The position numbers and the translations under genes are program-made. Under the pieces are notes generated by a model. The model made no database searches, was not told where the DNA came from, and was given only the letters and a program-made list of their open reading frames with translations. A DNA stretch of 7,341 bases from an uncultured Chloroflexota bacterium (GTDB taxonomy: Bacteria; Chloroflexota; Limnocylindria; Limnocylindrales; Limnocylindraceae), in contig CAJABS010000098.1 of assembly GCA_903938075.1 (NCBI GenBank), positions 1-7,341 on the forward strand, read 5' to 3'. Below, one piece after another: positions 5,349-7,341 of this stretch (its first letter is position 1; every line of letters begins with the position of its first letter).

Positions 5349-7341
5349 CTACAGGAGCGTCTCTGGGTCCACATCTACCGTGAGGTCCCGCCCGCGGATC
5401 AGCGGCAGGTACGGCTCAAGGTCCACGGCCCGAAGGATCAGATTCTCCCGCCATCGCCCAGCCCGCCGTGGCACCCAGGCGGGAATCGGTCCGAGGATGC
5501 GCACCCGATCATCGCCCGCCGCTACAGCGGCGGCGCGGAGGGTGGTTGCCAGGCCCTCAATGCTGCGCCGCGCGCCAGCAGCGGTTGCCGCGGCCGCGCT
5601 CACCTTCACGGTGCGGAGGAACGGCGCGCCGCCAGCCGCCTTTCGCAGCCCGATCTCGCGGGTACGCCAGGCATCAACGCTCCCCCCGCGGGCGATCTCC
5701 ACCGCCGCCGTGATTGCGGGGTCCTCGGGTCGATAGCTTTGGATCACCGCCACACCCGCATGCGCACCGCGTCCGAGTCGACCCACCGCCTGAACAACAA
5801 GAGCTACCGCACGTTCCGCCGCACGTTCGTCGGGGAGAAGAAGTCCCGTGTCGGCGGAGACGATGCCGACGAGCGCCAACGCTGGTAGGTCGAGGGCCTT
5901 CGCCGCGAGGGCCGTGCCGACCAGGATCTGCGTGCGGCCACTGCGGAACGCGTCGAGGATGCGATCGCCGGAGCCGATCGCAGATGCCGCGTCGGCGTCG
6001 AGTCGGTCGACGATCACGTCGGGGAGCGTCGCGCGCACCTCCGCCTCGAGGCGTTCGGTGCCACCACCAAGCGCACGAATGCGTGCGCCACCGCAAGAGG
6101 GGCAGCGAGTAAGTGGCTCCGCTGCAATGCCACATCCGTGACAACGGAGTAGGGATCCGGCGCTATGCAGCACCAGCGGTCGCTCGCATGAGGGGCACGA
6201 TTGTGCGGCACCACAATCGCGGCAGAGGAGGGCCGAGGCTAAGCCACGACGGTTAATGATCAGGAGCGCCTGTTGCCCCTCAGCCCAATCGAGCGCAGTT
6301 AGGCGCTCAAGCAGCGCGCGGCTCATCATGCCGCGCCACCCGTCGGCAAGCTCTTGCCGCAGGTCAATCACCTCAACGAGTGGGGCCGGAGTACGTCGGG
6401 TCAGCGTGAAGCGCCGCCACCCCTCAATCTCGGCGCGCGCCAACGATTCAATTGCTGGGGTGGCGCTCAAAAGAAGCGTTGCCGCGCCAGCAAGGCGTGC
6501 GAGCTCGCGCGCCGCGTCGCGCGCGTGCAGCCGCGGCGTGCGATCTGATTTGTAGGCGCCCTCATGCTCTTCGTCGATAACGACGAGGCCAACCTCATCA
6601 CGTAGGGCACCGAGCGCAATGCGCGTGCCAACAACAAGGTGTGGCCCTGGCTCAAGGAGGCGATCGTGTGCATCGAGGCGCTCACCGGCACTCAGGCCCG
6701 AATGGATTGGCTCAGGTGTGCCTCCAGCCGTGGCGAGCATGTCTGCAGCAATCGCTACCTGCGCCGCCTCTGGCACGAGCCAGAGCACGGATCGACCCGC
6801 AGCGATCATCCGCACCGCCGCTTCGGCAGCAGCGCGACTCTTGCCAGAACCGGGCGGGCCATCAATGAGGATCGTCTCCCCTGCCGAGATACGCTCGCAG
6901 GCGGCGTTAGCGATCTCACTCTGCACCTCAGTGAGGTTGATCTTTGCCCCCGGTGCATCAACCGCTGCACTCCGCCGATCAGCATGTCGGCGCTGAATGC
7001 GCCGAACCTCAAGCTGAACAGCGCCAGCATCAGCGAGTCGACGCGCGGTTGGAAGGCCTCCAGGAAGCGCGCTTGCGGCGACCCAGGGATCGCCGCTGCG
7101 TGCGGCTGCGGTGAGCTGCTCCACCGCGGCAACCTGTCGGCTACCGAGACGCATCGCCTCCAGGACCGCAGGGGCAGCATCAGTAATCAGCGAGGCGAAG
7201 GTGGTGTCAAGACTTTGCGCACCGCGACGCACGAGTGACCAGCGTCGCTCCGCCTCTCCGGCCACCTCCAGTTGTCGGAGGCTCTTAAGCGTTGCCGCTC
7301 GTGTCTTGCCGCGTGCACCAGTGAGACGTTCGACGGCAACC
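5349..7341 (-). CDS. priA: Primosomal protein N' (PriA), divergent, 5' end cut by window
   Basis: PriA recognises stalled replication forks and reloads the replisome. The frame stays open to the right edge (663 residues visible); GTG 7265 is internal, since the N-terminal DNA-binding part of the family would lie beyond it. Numbered from that GTG: winged-helix-like segment about 43-88; Walker A GPPGSGKS (136-143); DEEH box (231-234); LSATP (266-270); a zinc module with eight cysteines (348, 351, 357, 360, 375, 378, 388, 391); GTERLE (402-407); and motif VI QAVGRLGR (492-499). Lys142 and the DEEH box are kept, so ATP hydrolysis is plausible. Several otherwise conserved motifs are altered: GTALAAKALDLP for GTQMxAKGxDFP, SADTGL for DADxGL, and GAPF for YPPF. 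It heads the visible operon. Divergent PriA proteins are known in Actinobacteria, where helicase activity is doubted. Confidence 0.92.
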   Translation of the reverse strand, partial: VAVERLTGARGKTRAATLKSLRQLEVAGEAERRWSLVRRGAQSLDTTFASLITDAAPAVLEAMRLGSRQVAAVEQLTAAARSGDPWVAASALPGGLPTARRLADAGAVQLEVRRIQRRHADRRSAAVDAPGAKINLTEVQSEIANAACERISAGETILIDGPPGSGKSRAAAEAAVRMIAAGRSVLWLVPEAAQVAIAADMLATAGGTPEPIHSGLSAGERLDAHDRLLEPGPHLVVGTRIALGALRDEVGLVVIDEEHEGAYKSDRTPRLHARDAARELARLAGAATLLLSATPAIESLARAEIEGWRRFTLTRRTPAPLVEVIDLRQELADGWRGMMSRALLERLTALDWAEGQQALLIINRRGLASALLCRDCGAAQSCPSCERPLVLHSAGSLLRCHGCGIAAEPLTRCPSCGGARIRALGGGTERLEAEVRATLPDVIVDRLDADAASAIGSGDRILDAFRSGRTQILVGTALAAKALDLPALALVGIVSADTGLLLPDERAAERAVALVVQAVGRLGRGAHAGVAVIQSYRPEDPAITAAVEIARGGSVDAWRTREIGLRKAAGGAPFLRTVKVSAAAATAAGARRSIEGLATTLRAAAVAAGDDRVRILGPIPAWVPRRAGRWRENLILRAVDLEPYLPLIRGRDLTVDVDPETLL

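Noticed and set aside
5714..6141. Plus-strand frames opposite the priA helicase domain
   Set aside because: They are antisense shadows of GC-rich coding sequence, rich in Arg, Pro and Ser, with no ribosome site of note.
7263..7265. GTG as the start of priA
   Set aside because: The frame continues without a stop to the window edge, and the PriA N-terminal DNA-binding domain would otherwise be missing. The gene is cut by the window rather than starting here.
1..7341. tRNA genes, CRISPR repeats, insertion sequences, attachment sites
   Set aside because: Nearly all bases are taken by recognised core genes. I saw no regularly spaced repeats, transposase motifs, terminal inverted repeats or cloverleaf-like segments.

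Overview
The window is a compact, GC-rich bacterial housekeeping region. The gene content and order (priA, def, fmt, rlmN, rpe on one strand, an oppositely oriented rpmB, then a fatty-acid-kinase-type DAK gene) are a variant of the cluster found in Firmicutes, where rpmB also points against its neighbours, and in parts in Actinobacteria and Chloroflexota. High GC, Shine-Dalgarno starts, a four-cysteine L28 and a partly degenerate PriA suggest a high-GC terrabacterial lineage, such as Chloroflexota or an actinobacterial relative. That placement is an inference and is not firm.

Layout from high to low coordinates on the minus strand: priA (its 5' end runs off the right edge), a 19-base gap, def, fmt (overlapping the end of def, start uncertain), rlmN (4-base ATGA overlap with fmt) and rpe (4-base ATGA overlap with rlmN). 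This looks like one operon, joining replication restart, N-terminal formyl/deformyl chemistry on initiator methionine, 23S rRNA/tRNA adenosine methylation and the pentose phosphate pathway. rpmB lies on the plus strand and converges on rpe with 13 bases between the coding ends. After a 160-base divergent intergenic region, the minus-strand fakA/yloV-type gene runs off the left edge. It lacks only its last codons.

The 1576-1735 intergenic region is the most interesting part. It holds two face-to-face candidate promoters sharing one -10 region, a hairpin just before the rpmB ribosome site, and a 16-codon leader reading frame whose stop overlaps the fakA start (ATGA) and which spans a hairpin that would hide the fakA ribosome site. 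Other oddities are an fmt without a normal start codon at the expected place, PriA with altered helicase motifs, a Cys-to-Glu change at a probable zinc ligand of FakA, and an L28 with an atypical core. I see no mobile element, CRISPR array, RNA gene or clearly new multi-gene system. Apart from these points the window is ordinary core genome.
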